Shown: one piece after another, positions 15,352 through 23,615 of the stretch
Layout of the letters: the number at the start of each line of letters is the position of its first letter
Position numbering within the stretch: the stretch's first letter is position 1
From: Clostridiales bacterium UBA1316
GTDB lineage: Bacteria > Bacillota > Clostridia > Oscillospirales > Oscillospiraceae
Direction of reading: 5' to 3'
Length of the DNA: 64,000 nt
Assembly: GCA_002307055.1 (NCBI GenBank)
Contig: DBTM01000040.1
Location: forward strand, 1-64,000
Notes under the pieces: model-generated
Database searches by the model: none
The model's input: the letters and a program-made list of their open reading frames with translations, nothing else
What the model was told of the DNA's origin: nothing
Position numbers and translations under genes: made by a program

Positions 15352-17478
15352 TTGAGTTTGTTTGACAGAGCATTCAGAGGTTCGAGCGAGATGTTCGCAC
15401 TCGCCGAAACTTCAATAAACAAAACATTTGACAAATTAGGCGCGGGCGCACCGGTTGCTTTCGGCAGCACGGCGTATTATCTGGCGTGCATCTACGCTTA
15501 TACCGGCCTGAAGATCACAACAGTCGGCGAGCTGAAGGCGGCGATGGAACCCATCAAAGCTTTGCTGACAAGAAATTATCGTTTAAACGATGTTTTCACC
15601 TCGGGCATTGCGACAGTCCTTGCGGCGGAAGTGATCGAGGCCTGCAAATATGCCGAAAACCCAACGCCTTACGAAGATAAATATCACGGTCATATGACGG
15701 ACGCCGAAGTGCGTGAGCTCGGCGTACCGCTCGTCACGCAGGACATCCCCGGTTTTGTCGTCATCATTGACGAAGCGCCGACCGACGCCCAGGCGCTCGC
15801 GCTGATTAAGGGCTATCAGTCCAAGGGTATTTTTGTCTTCCTGCTCAAGAGCGCCATTGACCAGGCCATGCGCTGCGGCATCAAGATGGGCTTCCCTGTG
15901 CGTATCGTTCCCGTCAGCCCCGAAATCAACGGTGTTTCCCACATCATTTCCGTCGTTGTGCGCGCCGCGATGATTTTCGGCAACATCCAGCCCGGCGACT
16001 ACGACGGCATGAACAAGTATTCCTTCGAGCGTATTTTCGCTTTTGTCAACGCTTTCGCTCCTGTCATAGATATCACGGTCGGCTGCGGTGCGGGTGCCAT
16101 CGCCATGGGTTTCCCCGTCATCACCAATGACGACAACGATGTTGACAAGGTCCCGAAGAGCCTTATAATCCAGAAAAATATCGACGATATGATTGAGACC
16201 TCCCTTGAAGCCCGCGACATCAAGATTAAAGTCTCAAATATCGATATTCCGATTGCCTGCTCGTCCGCTTTCGAGGGTGAGATTATCCGTAAGGCTGATA
16301 TGTACATTGAAGCCGACGGCTCGCGCAAGGACTGCTTTGAGCTTGTCCGCACCAAGGAGCTCCATGAGATCGAGGATCACAAAATTGAGCTCATCGGTGA
16401 TGATCTCGACGTAATGGAAGTCGGAAGCAAAATTAATCTGGCGATTATTGTCGACGTAGCCGGCAAAAATATGCAGTCCGACTTTGAGCCGGTCTTCGAG
16501 CGAAAGATACATAACTATGTTAACTGCCTCGAGGGTGTCATGCACACCGGACAGCGCGACCTTATCCGCATCCGTGTCAGTAAAGCGACGTTCGAGAGCG
16601 GTTTCAGAGTGAAGCATTTCGGCGAGCTGCTGTACGCGAAGATGAAAAATGATTTCGCGAGCGTTGTCGATAAGTGCCAGATTACGCTGGTGACGGATCC
16701 CGCGCTTCTGCCGAATCTGCGTAAAGAGGCGAACCTTGTTTATGATAAGCGCGACGCGCGTCTGAAGTCACTGACCGACGAGAGCGTGAGCTGCTTCTAT
16801 ACCTGCACGCTGTGCCAGTCGTTCTCCCCGTCCCATGTCTGCATCGTGACCCCAGAGCGTCTCGGCCTCTGCGGTGCCGTTTCCTGGCTGGACGCAAAAT
16901 CCACCAATGAGCTGCAGCCCAACGGACCCTGCCAGGTCGTCACAAAGAATAGAGTTATCGACGAGCCGAAAGGCGCTTACGAGGACGTCAACGAGGCTGT
17001 CAATAAATATTCCCACGGTGCGCTGGACAAGGTCACCCTTTACTCCATCATGGAAGACCCGATGACGAGCTGCGGCTGCTTCGAGTGTATATGCGGCATT
17101 GAACCCTGCTCCAACGGTGTCATTATTGTCAACCGTGAATATGTCGGTTCAACACCTCTTGGCATGACCTTTGCCGAGCTTGCGTCTATGACGGGCGGCG
17201 GCGTTCAGACTCCGGGCTTCATGGGTCACGGACGTCATTTCATCGCCTCCAAGAAATTCATGAAGGCAGAAGGCGGTATCGCCCGCATTGTCTGGATGCC
17301 GAAGGCACTCAAAGACCTGGTGAGTGAGAAGCTTGACGCCACAGCGAAAGAGCTGTATGGGATCGATAATTTCTGTGATCGCATCGCAGACGAGACAATT
17401 ACGGAGGATCCGGACGCTTTAATTGCATATTTAGGTGAAAAAGGTCATCCAGTGCTTGAGATGGAACCAATAATGTAA
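15352..17478 (+). CDS. acsB: Acetyl-CoA synthase subunit, copy 2
   Basis: This 708-aa ACS carries the intact A-cluster set (YTCTLCQSFSPSHVC, then LCG ten residues on, and SCGCFEC). TTG at 15352 is taken as the start because TTGGAGG lies at ideal spacing before it and the protein then begins LSLFDRAF with a length equal to copy 1. The ATG at 15319 falls inside a palindrome and lacks a ribosome site. It sits between cooC2 and acsD in the classical core order, so it is probably the partner of the AcsA CODH. Confidence 0.95.
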   Translation: MSLFDRAFRGSSEMFALAETSINKTFDKLGAGAPVAFGSTAYYLACIYAYTGLKITTVGELKAAMEPIKALLTRNYRLNDVFTSGIATVLAAEVIEACKYAENPTPYEDKYHGHMTDAEVRELGVPLVTQDIPGFVVIIDEAPTDAQALALIKGYQSKGIFVFLLKSAIDQAMRCGIKMGFPVRIVPVSPEINGVSHIISVVVRAAMIFGNIQPGDYDGMNKYSFERIFAFVNAFAPVIDITVGCGAGAIAMGFPVITNDDNDVDKVPKSLIIQKNIDDMIETSLEARDIKIKVSNIDIPIACSSAFEGEIIRKADMYIEADGSRKDCFELVRTKELHEIEDHKIELIGDDLDVMEVGSKINLAIIVDVAGKNMQSDFEPVFERKIHNYVNCLEGVMHTGQRDLIRIRVSKATFESGFRVKHFGELLYAKMKNDFASVVDKCQITLVTDPALLPNLRKEANLVYDKRDARLKSLTDESVSCFYTCTLCQSFSPSHVCIVTPERLGLCGAVSWLDAKSTNELQPNGPCQVVTKNRVIDEPKGAYEDVNEAVNKYSHGALDKVTLYSIMEDPMTSCGCFECICGIEPCSNGVIIVNREYVGSTPLGMTFAELASMTGGGVQTPGFMGHGRHFIASKKFMKAEGGIARIVWMPKALKDLVSEKLDATAKELYGIDNFCDRIADETITEDPDALIAYLGEKGHPVLEMEPIM

Positions 17479-17520
17479 TATTATAATGGGTGAGTATTGA
17501 AAATGAGGAGGCAGTGAGAA

Positions 17521-18465
17521 ATGCCATTCACAGCGAAACCGCGGAAATTTAACGCGTCAATCAACGAAACTCTTTTAGGCACCGGTCCGAACGCCGTCAC
17601 CCTCGGCGGTGAAAACGTTCTGCCACTGTATTATTTTGATAATCCTGCGAAGAATCCGCCTGCCGTCGGCGTGGAAATCACAGACACAGGCTTTGAGCTC
17701 TCAGGACTTCCCGTCCTCGCAGCATATTACGACGGCGCCAAAACAGCCGCCGAGAGGGCAAAAAAAGCATCTCAGATGGAAGGCGCCAGCTTCGTCTGCC
17801 TGCGCTTTGAAGGCGCGGATCCCGGTGGACTCAACCGCTCGACAGCCGACTGCGTCGCCATCGTCAAAGATGTTTTAAGTGCCGTCGATAAGCCGCTTGT
17901 GATCGCGGGCTGCAAAAATATAGAAAAGGATGCCGAGCTCTTTTCGGCAGCCGCTGAAGCCTGCCAGGGCAGGAATGTCCTCTTCCTATCGGCGCGTGAA
18001 GAAGACTACAAGACCGTCGGCGCTTCCTGCGCCCTCGCTTACGGCCAAAAGATCGGCGCTGAAAGCTCGGTCGATATCAATCTGGCCAAGCAGCTCAACG
18101 TTCTGACAACGCAGCTGGGTGTCCCGGCGACAAGCATTGTCATGAACCTTGGCTCCGCCGCAGCCGGCTACGGCTACGAATATGTATCCTCCACAATGGA
18201 CAGAGTCAAGAGCGCGGCACTTGAGCAGAACGACACCATGCTCCAGATGCCCGTTATCACACCTGTCTCCGCTGAAGCGTGGTCGGTCAAGGAAGCGATC
18301 ATGTCTGAGAGCGATATGCCGCAATGGGGCAGTATGGAGGAGCGCGGCATCGAAATGGAAACGGTCACGGCATCCGCGTGCCTGGCCTCCGGTTCCGACG
18401 CCGTCATTCTGCGTCATCCCACATCCGTCAAAACGATAGCGGCGCTCATTGCCGCTCTCCTGTAA
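17521..18465 (+). CDS. acsD: Corrinoid iron-sulfur protein, small subunit
   Basis: This 314-aa protein matches the CoFeSP small subunit (CdhD/AcsD), a TIM-barrel protein that binds the corrinoid together with AcsC. The N-terminus (GTGPNAVTLGGENVLPLYYFD) and the segment MNLGSAAAGYGYEYVSSTMDRVKSAAL are family hallmarks. GAGGAGG lies before the ATG. It follows acsB2 by 42 bp and precedes acsC by 18 bp. Confidence 0.95.
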   Translation: MPFTAKPRKFNASINETLLGTGPNAVTLGGENVLPLYYFDNPAKNPPAVGVEITDTGFELSGLPVLAAYYDGAKTAAERAKKASQMEGASFVCLRFEGADPGGLNRSTADCVAIVKDVLSAVDKPLVIAGCKNIEKDAELFSAAAEACQGRNVLFLSAREEDYKTVGASCALAYGQKIGAESSVDINLAKQLNVLTTQLGVPATSIVMNLGSAAAGYGYEYVSSTMDRVKSAALEQNDTMLQMPVITPVSAEAWSVKEAIMSESDMPQWGSMEERGIEMETVTASACLASGSDAVILRHPTSVKTIAALIAALL

Positions 18466-18483
18466 ATAGGGGAGGAAATAATA

Positions 18484-19815
18484 ATGGCACTTAAAGGACT
18501 CGATATTTTTAAACTGACGCCTAAAACAAACTGCAAGGACTGCGGCAACCCAACCTGTATGGCTTTTGCCATGAAGGTTGCCACCGGTGCCGTATCCATT
18601 GATAAATGCCCGCATATGTCGGCTGACGCCTTAGCAAAGCTTTCCGAGGCGACAGAACCCGCGATGAAGACCATCTCAGTCGGTGCGCATAAGCTCGGCG
18701 GCGAAACCGTTCTGCTCCGCCATGAGAAGACACTCGTCAACAAAAATCTCTTTGCGCTCTACCTCTGTGCCGATATGGATGACGCGGCAATTGACGCGAA
18801 AATCGCAGAAGCGGTCAAGGTTGATTACGAGCGCATCAGCGAGCGCATGTACGTTGAGTCGATCTTTGTCAATGTCGATGAGAAGCAGACGGCAGACCGC
18901 AGCATTGCTGTGGCGAAAAAAGCGGCTGCGACCGGCAGAGATTTAATCATCCGCTGCACAAAACCGGAACTGGCTAAAGAAATTGTGAGCGCCGTCAGCA
19001 CCAAGGTGCTCGTCGGAGCCAACAGCGCAAACTATGCGGCGATGAACGCCGTTGCAGCCGAAAAAAGCCTTGTACTCGGTGTATCCGGCAAAGACCTCTC
19101 CGAGCTGCACGACACAATAGAAAAGCTCGAAGCAGCCGGCAACAAGAACCTGATTATCAATATCGGCGGCAGCTCCATTAAAGACACTTTTGCCTCCGCT
19201 GTTCAAATCCGCCGCGCCGCGCTCAAGGATGACGACCGCTCCTTCGGTTACCCGGCTATCGTCAATGTCGAGCGTCTGGCACCGGGCGATTATATAATGC
19301 AGGCGGCCCTGGCGGCCCTCTTTACGCTCCGTTACGGCTCCATCATCGTCATGGGCCGCATGACGTATGCCGACGCGCTGCCGCTTTACGGCCTCCGCCA
19401 GAACATCTTCACCGACCCGCAAAAGCCGATGAAGGTCGAATCAGGCATCTACCCGATCAACGGAGCCGATGAAAATGCCGTGTGCGCCGTCACCGTCGAC
19501 TTTGCGCTGACCTACTTTATCGTCTCCGGCGAGATGGAGCGCTCCGGTGTTCCGGTCAACCTCCTTATTACGGATGCGGGCGGGTATTCCGTTCTGACAT
19601 CGTGGGCTGCCGGCAAGTTCTCAGCAGGGACCATTGCCAAATTTATTCAGGAAAACGACATTGAATCAAAAATCAAGAGCCGTACCCTGATCCTTCCCGG
19701 CAAGGTAGCCGTTCTAAAGGGTGAAGTCGAAGCCAAATTGCCGGGATGGAACATTGTTGTCGGTCCTAATGAGGCAATTCAGCTCGTCCGTTTCCTGAAA
19801 GAATTAAAAAATTAG
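18484..19815 (+). CDS. acsC: Corrinoid iron-sulfur protein, large subunit
   Basis: This 443-aa CoFeSP large subunit shuttles the methyl group from methyl-tetrahydrofolate (via AcsE) to ACS. The N-terminal [4Fe-4S] site is C17, C20, C25 and C42 (NCKDCGNPTC...KCP). The middle is a TIM barrel, and the C-terminal part forms the B12-binding domain (LITDAGGYSVLTSWAAGKFSAGTIAKF). GGGGAGG stands before ATG. Its cobalt would be reactivated by AcsV from the leftward unit. Confidence 0.96.
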   Translation: MALKGLDIFKLTPKTNCKDCGNPTCMAFAMKVATGAVSIDKCPHMSADALAKLSEATEPAMKTISVGAHKLGGETVLLRHEKTLVNKNLFALYLCADMDDAAIDAKIAEAVKVDYERISERMYVESIFVNVDEKQTADRSIAVAKKAAATGRDLIIRCTKPELAKEIVSAVSTKVLVGANSANYAAMNAVAAEKSLVLGVSGKDLSELHDTIEKLEAAGNKNLIINIGGSSIKDTFASAVQIRRAALKDDDRSFGYPAIVNVERLAPGDYIMQAALAALFTLRYGSIIVMGRMTYADALPLYGLRQNIFTDPQKPMKVESGIYPINGADENAVCAVTVDFALTYFIVSGEMERSGVPVNLLITDAGGYSVLTSWAAGKFSAGTIAKFIQENDIESKIKSRTLILPGKVAVLKGEVEAKLPGWNIVVGPNEAIQLVRFLKELKN

Positions 19816-19832
19816 GAGGATCAACATTTTTT

Positions 19833-20618
19833 ATGGCTAGATTTATTACAATCGGCGAGCGGATTCACTGCATATCGCCGTCCATCCGCGAAGCGATGGA
19901 CACAAAAAACCCGGAACCGATCCTGAAGCGCGCCAAGGAACAAATTGACGCGGGCGCGACCTATCTCGATGTCAACATCGGCCCGGCGGAATCCACCGGT
20001 GAAGAGCTCATGAAATGGGCGGTCAAGCTCATTCAGTCCAATTTTGATAATCATCCGCTCTGTCTGGACACATCCAACAAAAAAGCCATTGAAGCGGGCA
20101 TCTCAGTTTATAACCGCGCCAAGGGCAAGCCCATCATCAACTCCGCCGATGCCGGTGACCGTATCGGCAACATCGACCTCGCCGCCGCCAACGATGCCAT
20201 TTGCTTTGCGCTCTGCTCAAAGTCCGGCATTTCAAAGGATAACGACGAGCGCATGGCGTGCTGCCAGGAGATGCTCGAACGCGGCATGAACCTCGGCATG
20301 GATCCGGCCGACCTCTGGTTTGATCCGCTGTTCCTTGTCATCAAGGGCATGCAGGACAAGCAGCTCGAAGTTCTCGAGTTCGTCAAGATGTGTTCCGACA
20401 TGGGCCTCAACACAACCGGCGGCCTCTCCAACGTCTCCAACAGCATGCCGAAAAATATCCGCCCGATTATGGATTCCGCGATGGTCGCCATGGCCATGAT
20501 GAACGGCTTAACCTCCGCCATCGTCAACCCCTGTGACCTCCGCCTCATGGAAACCATCAAATCCTGCGACATCATCCGCGGCGACAATCTCTACGCCGAC
20601 AGCTATCTGGAGTTCTAA
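19833..20618 (+). CDS. acsE: Methyltetrahydrofolate:CoFeSP methyltransferase
   Basis: This 261-aa pterin-binding TIM-barrel methyltransferase transfers CH3 from methyl-H4folate to the cobalt of AcsC/AcsD. The signature is GATYLDVNIGPAES near residue 40 and the following LCLDTSNKKAIEAG and INSADAGDRIGNIDLAA. AGGAGG precedes the ATG. It is the last gene of the core operon and is followed by a terminator. Folate-branch genes (fhs, folD, metF) are not in the window. Confidence 0.95.
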   Translation: MARFITIGERIHCISPSIREAMDTKNPEPILKRAKEQIDAGATYLDVNIGPAESTGEELMKWAVKLIQSNFDNHPLCLDTSNKKAIEAGISVYNRAKGKPIINSADAGDRIGNIDLAAANDAICFALCSKSGISKDNDERMACCQEMLERGMNLGMDPADLWFDPLFLVIKGMQDKQLEVLEFVKMCSDMGLNTTGGLSNVSNSMPKNIRPIMDSAMVAMAMMNGLTSAIVNPCDLRLMETIKSCDIIRGDNLYADSYLEF

Positions 20619-20641
20619 AAAAGCACAATAAAGATAAAAAT

Positions 20642-20676
20642 AACGGAAGCCGTGAAGGCTTCCGTTATTTTATTTT
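20642..20676 (+). terminator. Terminator of the CODH/ACS core operon
   Basis: AACGGAAGCC and GGCTTCCGTT form a 10-bp stem followed by ATTTTATTTT, 23 bp after acsE. Confidence 0.9.
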
Positions 20677-20985
20677 AGGGAGGAGGGGGGTTATGAAAAA
20701 AGGTTTCATGTATCATTGGTAACCTTGTAATTATTATAGTAACAAAGAAATATTAAGAGAAAAACATAAAGTTGTTACCAAATTGTTAATATTAAACTTT
20801 ATTTGTAACCATTCGCGTGCATACGTTAATAAGGTACTCCGATTCGCTTAGGATGACGGCAGAAATGCTGCGCCACCGCATGTCATTCCGAGCATAACAA
20901 GGAATCTTTCCTTTGCGCGTACAAATAGGTACAATACATAACAGCGTAAAATAATCCTTTGCCGTGCCCTGAAGGCCGAACAGGC
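20677..20985. repeat. Intergenic region with a palindromic intergenic repeat
   Basis: No gene is visible. Around 20843-20913 the sequence reads TTCGCTTAGGATGACGGC ... TGTCATTCCGAGCATAACA, the kind of dispersed TGTCATTCCGAG repeat seen between genes in many bacteria. A weak GGCC hairpin near 20970 may end the minus-strand sensor gene. Confidence 0.4.
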
Positions 20986-21372
20986 CTATTTCATTAGTAT
21001 CTCAATCGCCTTATTGAGCTCCTCAATCGTCTCCGTATCGCCTGTCTCGACGGCATCGACGATGCAGTGGTCGATATGGTCTTTGAGGATTATTTTGCAT
21101 GTAGCGTTGATGGCGGAGCGGACGGCGGCGAGTTGGATGAGGACTTCGGAACAGTCGCGGCCGTCTTCAACCATGTGTTTGACGGCACTGAGATGTCCGA
21201 TGCATTTGGAAAGCCGGTTTAATACGGCTTGCGAATTTTTGTGCGTATGCGTATGCGAATGCGTGTGTTCAGCGAGTACGGATGAGTCGATAGCCTCAAG
21301 GGCATGCTCCGTTTCGTGGTCGTGCTCGCCGTGGTGCCGCCGGCCTTCGCGTTCATCCTGATCGAATTTCAT
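20986..21372 (-). CDS. His-rich CsoR/RcnR-family metal sensor, probably nickel
   Basis: This 128-aa protein has residues 1-45 as a histidine-rich extension (HHGEHDHETEH, HTHSHTHTHK), followed by an all-helical CsoR/RcnR domain. The conserved metal residues are C74, H99 and C103, with H60 where copper sensors usually have Gln. CsoR/RcnR proteins repress metal transport or efflux genes and release DNA on metal binding. The His-tail and the position between the nickel-enzyme operon and the cbiMQO transporter suggest Ni(II) or Co(II) as effector. Its own promoter is at 21420-21449. Confidence 0.82.
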   Translation of the reverse strand: MKFDQDEREGRRHHGEHDHETEHALEAIDSSVLAEHTHSHTHTHKNSQAVLNRLSKCIGHLSAVKHMVEDGRDCSEVLIQLAAVRSAINATCKIILKDHIDHCIVDAVETGDTETIEELNKAIEILMK

Positions 21373-21419
21373 GATAAATTCCCCGTTTCAATCGGCATTT
21401 TTTCCCTGGTTATGCTTTC

Positions 21420-21449
21420 ATTATACATCGCGGTAAAGAATACAGTCAA
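21420..21449 (-). promoter_or_regulatory. Promoter of the His-rich metal sensor
   Basis: On the minus strand TTGACT and TATAAT are separated by 18 bp, about 48 bp before the start codon. Confidence 0.6.
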
Positions 21450-21653
21450 CACGTTCAAAATCGTTAAAATAATAGCATTATCATATGATTTATTTGTAAA
21501 AACGGAGGAATTTCAACAGTTTAACCCCCCGGGCGGCTTGTCGGGAATAAAGCGTGCAGCTACAATATGAGCATACAGAGCCACTCACTTTATTTATCAG
21601 AGTTTTGCTCACTTTGGTAATACATATCCATATCGATATATTCATATCGATGG

Positions 21654-21692
21654 AGAGCACAAGACGGTTTCTCCCCGGCTTGTGCTCTCCGA
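21654..21692. repeat. 12-bp perfect hairpin between two leftward genes
   Basis: GGAGAGCACAAG and CTTGTGCTCTCC pair around 15 bp. It is flanked on the left by two ATATCGAT-containing direct repeats. It lies about 55 bp beyond the end of the gene at 21747 but has no U-run in either direction, so it may be a weak terminator or a repeat. Confidence 0.5.
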
Positions 21693-21746
21693 CTATTTGC
21701 GGATATGCTTTTATTTCCAAAGGGATAATGAATATTCGGTACTATA

Positions 21747-22190
21747 TTACTCGACGATTTCTCCTTCGGTAAAAATCGTAATGACCTGTATGGGGATATC
21801 TTTGCGGCTTTTCCTGACCGCTTCCACAACGGCATCGGCGAGCTTTTTGCAGCAAGGCGCGTCCATCCTTGTCACAGCAACGCTGCGTATATCATTAGAT
21901 TCGATTATTTTTAAAAGCTTCACAGAAAAATCATCGCCGTCAAGCTCCGGGTATCCGATAATTAATACTCTGTCTTTTAAAAGGCTATTATGGAAGTCTT
22001 TATAAGAAAATGCAGCGCAATCGGCAGAAAGTATTAAGTTGGCTTTATGGAAATATGGAGCAACTGGGGAAATTAACCTGAGTTTCAGAGGCCACTGGCA
22101 AAGATGGGCTTGCCCCGGATTTGAATTATGTATGCGTTTGCCGAATGAATCCGTGTAATCCCAAGGCATAGATGCAATATTTGAACTCAT
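21747..22190 (-). CDS. Stand-alone C-terminal domain of a ferredoxin-like iron-sulfur protein
   Basis: This 147-aa protein resembles the C-terminal domain that usually follows a 4Fe-4S ferredoxin module in anaerobes: QWPLKLRLISPVAPYFHKANLILSADCAAF, then SLLKDRVLIIGYPELD and VTRMDAPCC. The cysteines ADC and APCC are the conserved ones. Here the N-terminal ferredoxin CxxCxxC region is missing, so the domain stands alone. ATG at 22190 has GGAG nine bases upstream, and an ATG six codons earlier would overlap that site. It is divergent from the metal transporter operon. Function is unknown to me. Confidence 0.72.
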   Translation of the reverse strand: MSSNIASMPWDYTDSFGKRIHNSNPGQAHLCQWPLKLRLISPVAPYFHKANLILSADCAAFSYKDFHNSLLKDRVLIIGYPELDGDDFSVKLLKIIESNDIRSVAVTRMDAPCCKKLADAVVEAVRKSRKDIPIQVITIFTEGEIVE

Positions 22191-22416
22191 AATTATTACT
22201 CCGTTCACTTAAATGAGATATTACCGGAGTCTACTATAAGCCAACATACCAAATTCTTGAAGCCCCCCGCGGGGATAAAAACCTCAAAGTTTTTCATGTC
22301 TCCTTGACGTATTTTAATCGCTGCTGGCTGTTCTGCCGCCATAATTGGGCTGCTTTCATCCATAATGAATATTACCTGACAAATGCATTATTGTTTATGT
22401 ATACAAAGCGTCTGAT

Positions 22417-22446
22417 TTGACATGCTGTTACGTGCATAACGATAAA
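22417..22446 (+). promoter_or_regulatory. Promoter of the cbiMQO operon
   Basis: TTGACA and GATAAA are separated by 18 bp, about 140 bp before cbiM. The spacer contains the small dyad GTTA-CGTGCA-TAAC. The long leader does not match a riboswitch that I can recognise. Confidence 0.55.
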
Positions 22447-22456
22447 ATTTAGGTGC

Positions 22457-22475
22457 TGTATCCCCCATGGGAGCT
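22457..22475. promoter_or_regulatory. Candidate C-tract operator for the CsoR/RcnR-like sensor
   Basis: TATCCCCCATGGGAG lies about 12 bp after the -10 box of the transporter promoter. A C- or G-run flanked by partial symmetry is the type of site used by RcnR/CsoR proteins, and such a sensor is encoded 1.1 kb away. The assignment is an inference from pattern and position. Confidence 0.4.
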
Positions 22476-22584
22476 TGTCGGATCCATGTGATATTGGTAT
22501 TATTATAGCGGCAAACGTTTTATAACAATGCATAAAATCAGCGGTATCCTGCAGCATTTTCTTTATTCGAAAGGATGGTTATAG

Positions 22585-23577
22585 ATGCATATCCCAGACA
22601 ACTATTTAAGCCCCGTTACATGCGCCGTTATGGCGGCGGCGGCGGTTCCCGTATTAGCCGTTGCGGTGAAAAAAGTTAAAGAAGAAGTATCAAACGCAAA
22701 GATGCCCCTTTTGGGTATCGGTGCAGCTTTTTCATTTCTGATGATGATGTTCAATGTCCCGCTGCCCGGCGGAACGACAGGTCATGCCGTCGGAGGGACG
22801 CTGATTGCGATATTGCTTGGCCCTTATTCAGCGTGCATCTCAGTTGCTGTCGCTTTGATTGTTCAGGCGCTCCTGTTTGGCGACGGCGGTGTTCTTTCAT
22901 TGGGCGCAAATATCTTTAATATGGCTATTGTTCTTCCGTTTGTGGGATACTTTATTTACGGAATTATAAAAAACAGGGTTAAATCAGAAAAAGGGGAGTA
23001 CATCGGCGCGATTGCCGGGTCTTATATCGGCATCAACGTCGCGGCTCTCATTGCCGGAATTGAATTTGGTATCCAGCCGCTGCTGTTTAAAAGCGCATCG
23101 GGCCAGCCGCTTTACAGCCCATACCCTTTATCGGTCTCGATTCCCGCAATGACAATTCCGCACCTTTTAGTTGCTGGTGTCGTTGAAGCACTATTTACTG
23201 TGCTTATTCTCGTCTATATAAAAAAAGTATCGCCGGGAACAATATACGAAGGCGCAAAGAAAAAAACAAAAGCTGTCTATGGCCTCATCGCTGCACTTAT
23301 CCTGCTGACGCCGCTTGGACTTTTAGCCGCCGGTACAGCCTGGGGCGAGTGGGGAACGGATGAAATCAGCGGTGTTTTATCGGGGGGGAGCGCGCTCGGC
23401 TATGTTCCCAAAGGAATGGAAAACGGGTTCAGCTTAAAAGCATTATTGCCGGATTATTCGCTCAGCGGCTTACCGGATGTTGTCGGATACATTCTGTCGG
23501 CGATAATCGGGGTTGCGATTTTAATTATACTGTTTAAAATAATAAGCAGTTTAAAAAAAGATAAACAGGTGAATTGA
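22585..23577 (+). CDS. cbiM: Nickel/cobalt ECF transporter substrate component (CbiMN/NikMN-like fusion)
   Basis: This 330-aa membrane protein begins with the metal-binding MHIPD, whose Met1-His2 amino end coordinates the metal in this family. It contains GGTTGHAVGGTL and six or seven membrane spans. A C-terminal section with an extracytoplasmic loop and a last membrane span (about 235-320, LGLLAAGTAWGEWGTDEI...) corresponds to the CbiN/NikN or PDGLE-type part fused on. It would capture Ni2+ or Co2+ at the membrane. Nickel is the likelier substrate in view of the adjacent Ni-enzyme operons, but cobalt for corrinoids is equally needed by this pathway. Confidence 0.9.
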   Translation: MHIPDNYLSPVTCAVMAAAAVPVLAVAVKKVKEEVSNAKMPLLGIGAAFSFLMMMFNVPLPGGTTGHAVGGTLIAILLGPYSACISVAVALIVQALLFGDGGVLSLGANIFNMAIVLPFVGYFIYGIIKNRVKSEKGEYIGAIAGSYIGINVAALIAGIEFGIQPLLFKSASGQPLYSPYPLSVSIPAMTIPHLLVAGVVEALFTVLILVYIKKVSPGTIYEGAKKKTKAVYGLIAALILLTPLGLLAAGTAWGEWGTDEISGVLSGGSALGYVPKGMENGFSLKALLPDYSLSGLPDVVGYILSAIIGVAILIILFKIISSLKKDKQVN

Positions 23578-23615
23578 GAAATTCCGGGAAATAATCAGAA
23601 AATAAGGAAACCCAG

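Noticed and set aside
21304..21772. Two small plus-strand frames between the metal sensor and the ferredoxin-domain gene
   Set aside because: One is antisense to the sensor gene, and the other is AT-rich intergenic sequence spanning a hairpin. Neither has a ribosome site or family features.
22209..22584. A nickel/cobalt or cobalamin riboswitch in the cbiM leader
   Set aside because: I could not find the conserved cobalamin box or a convincing four-helix NiCo junction. The leader is left as promoter plus possible operator. A covariance-model search would decide.
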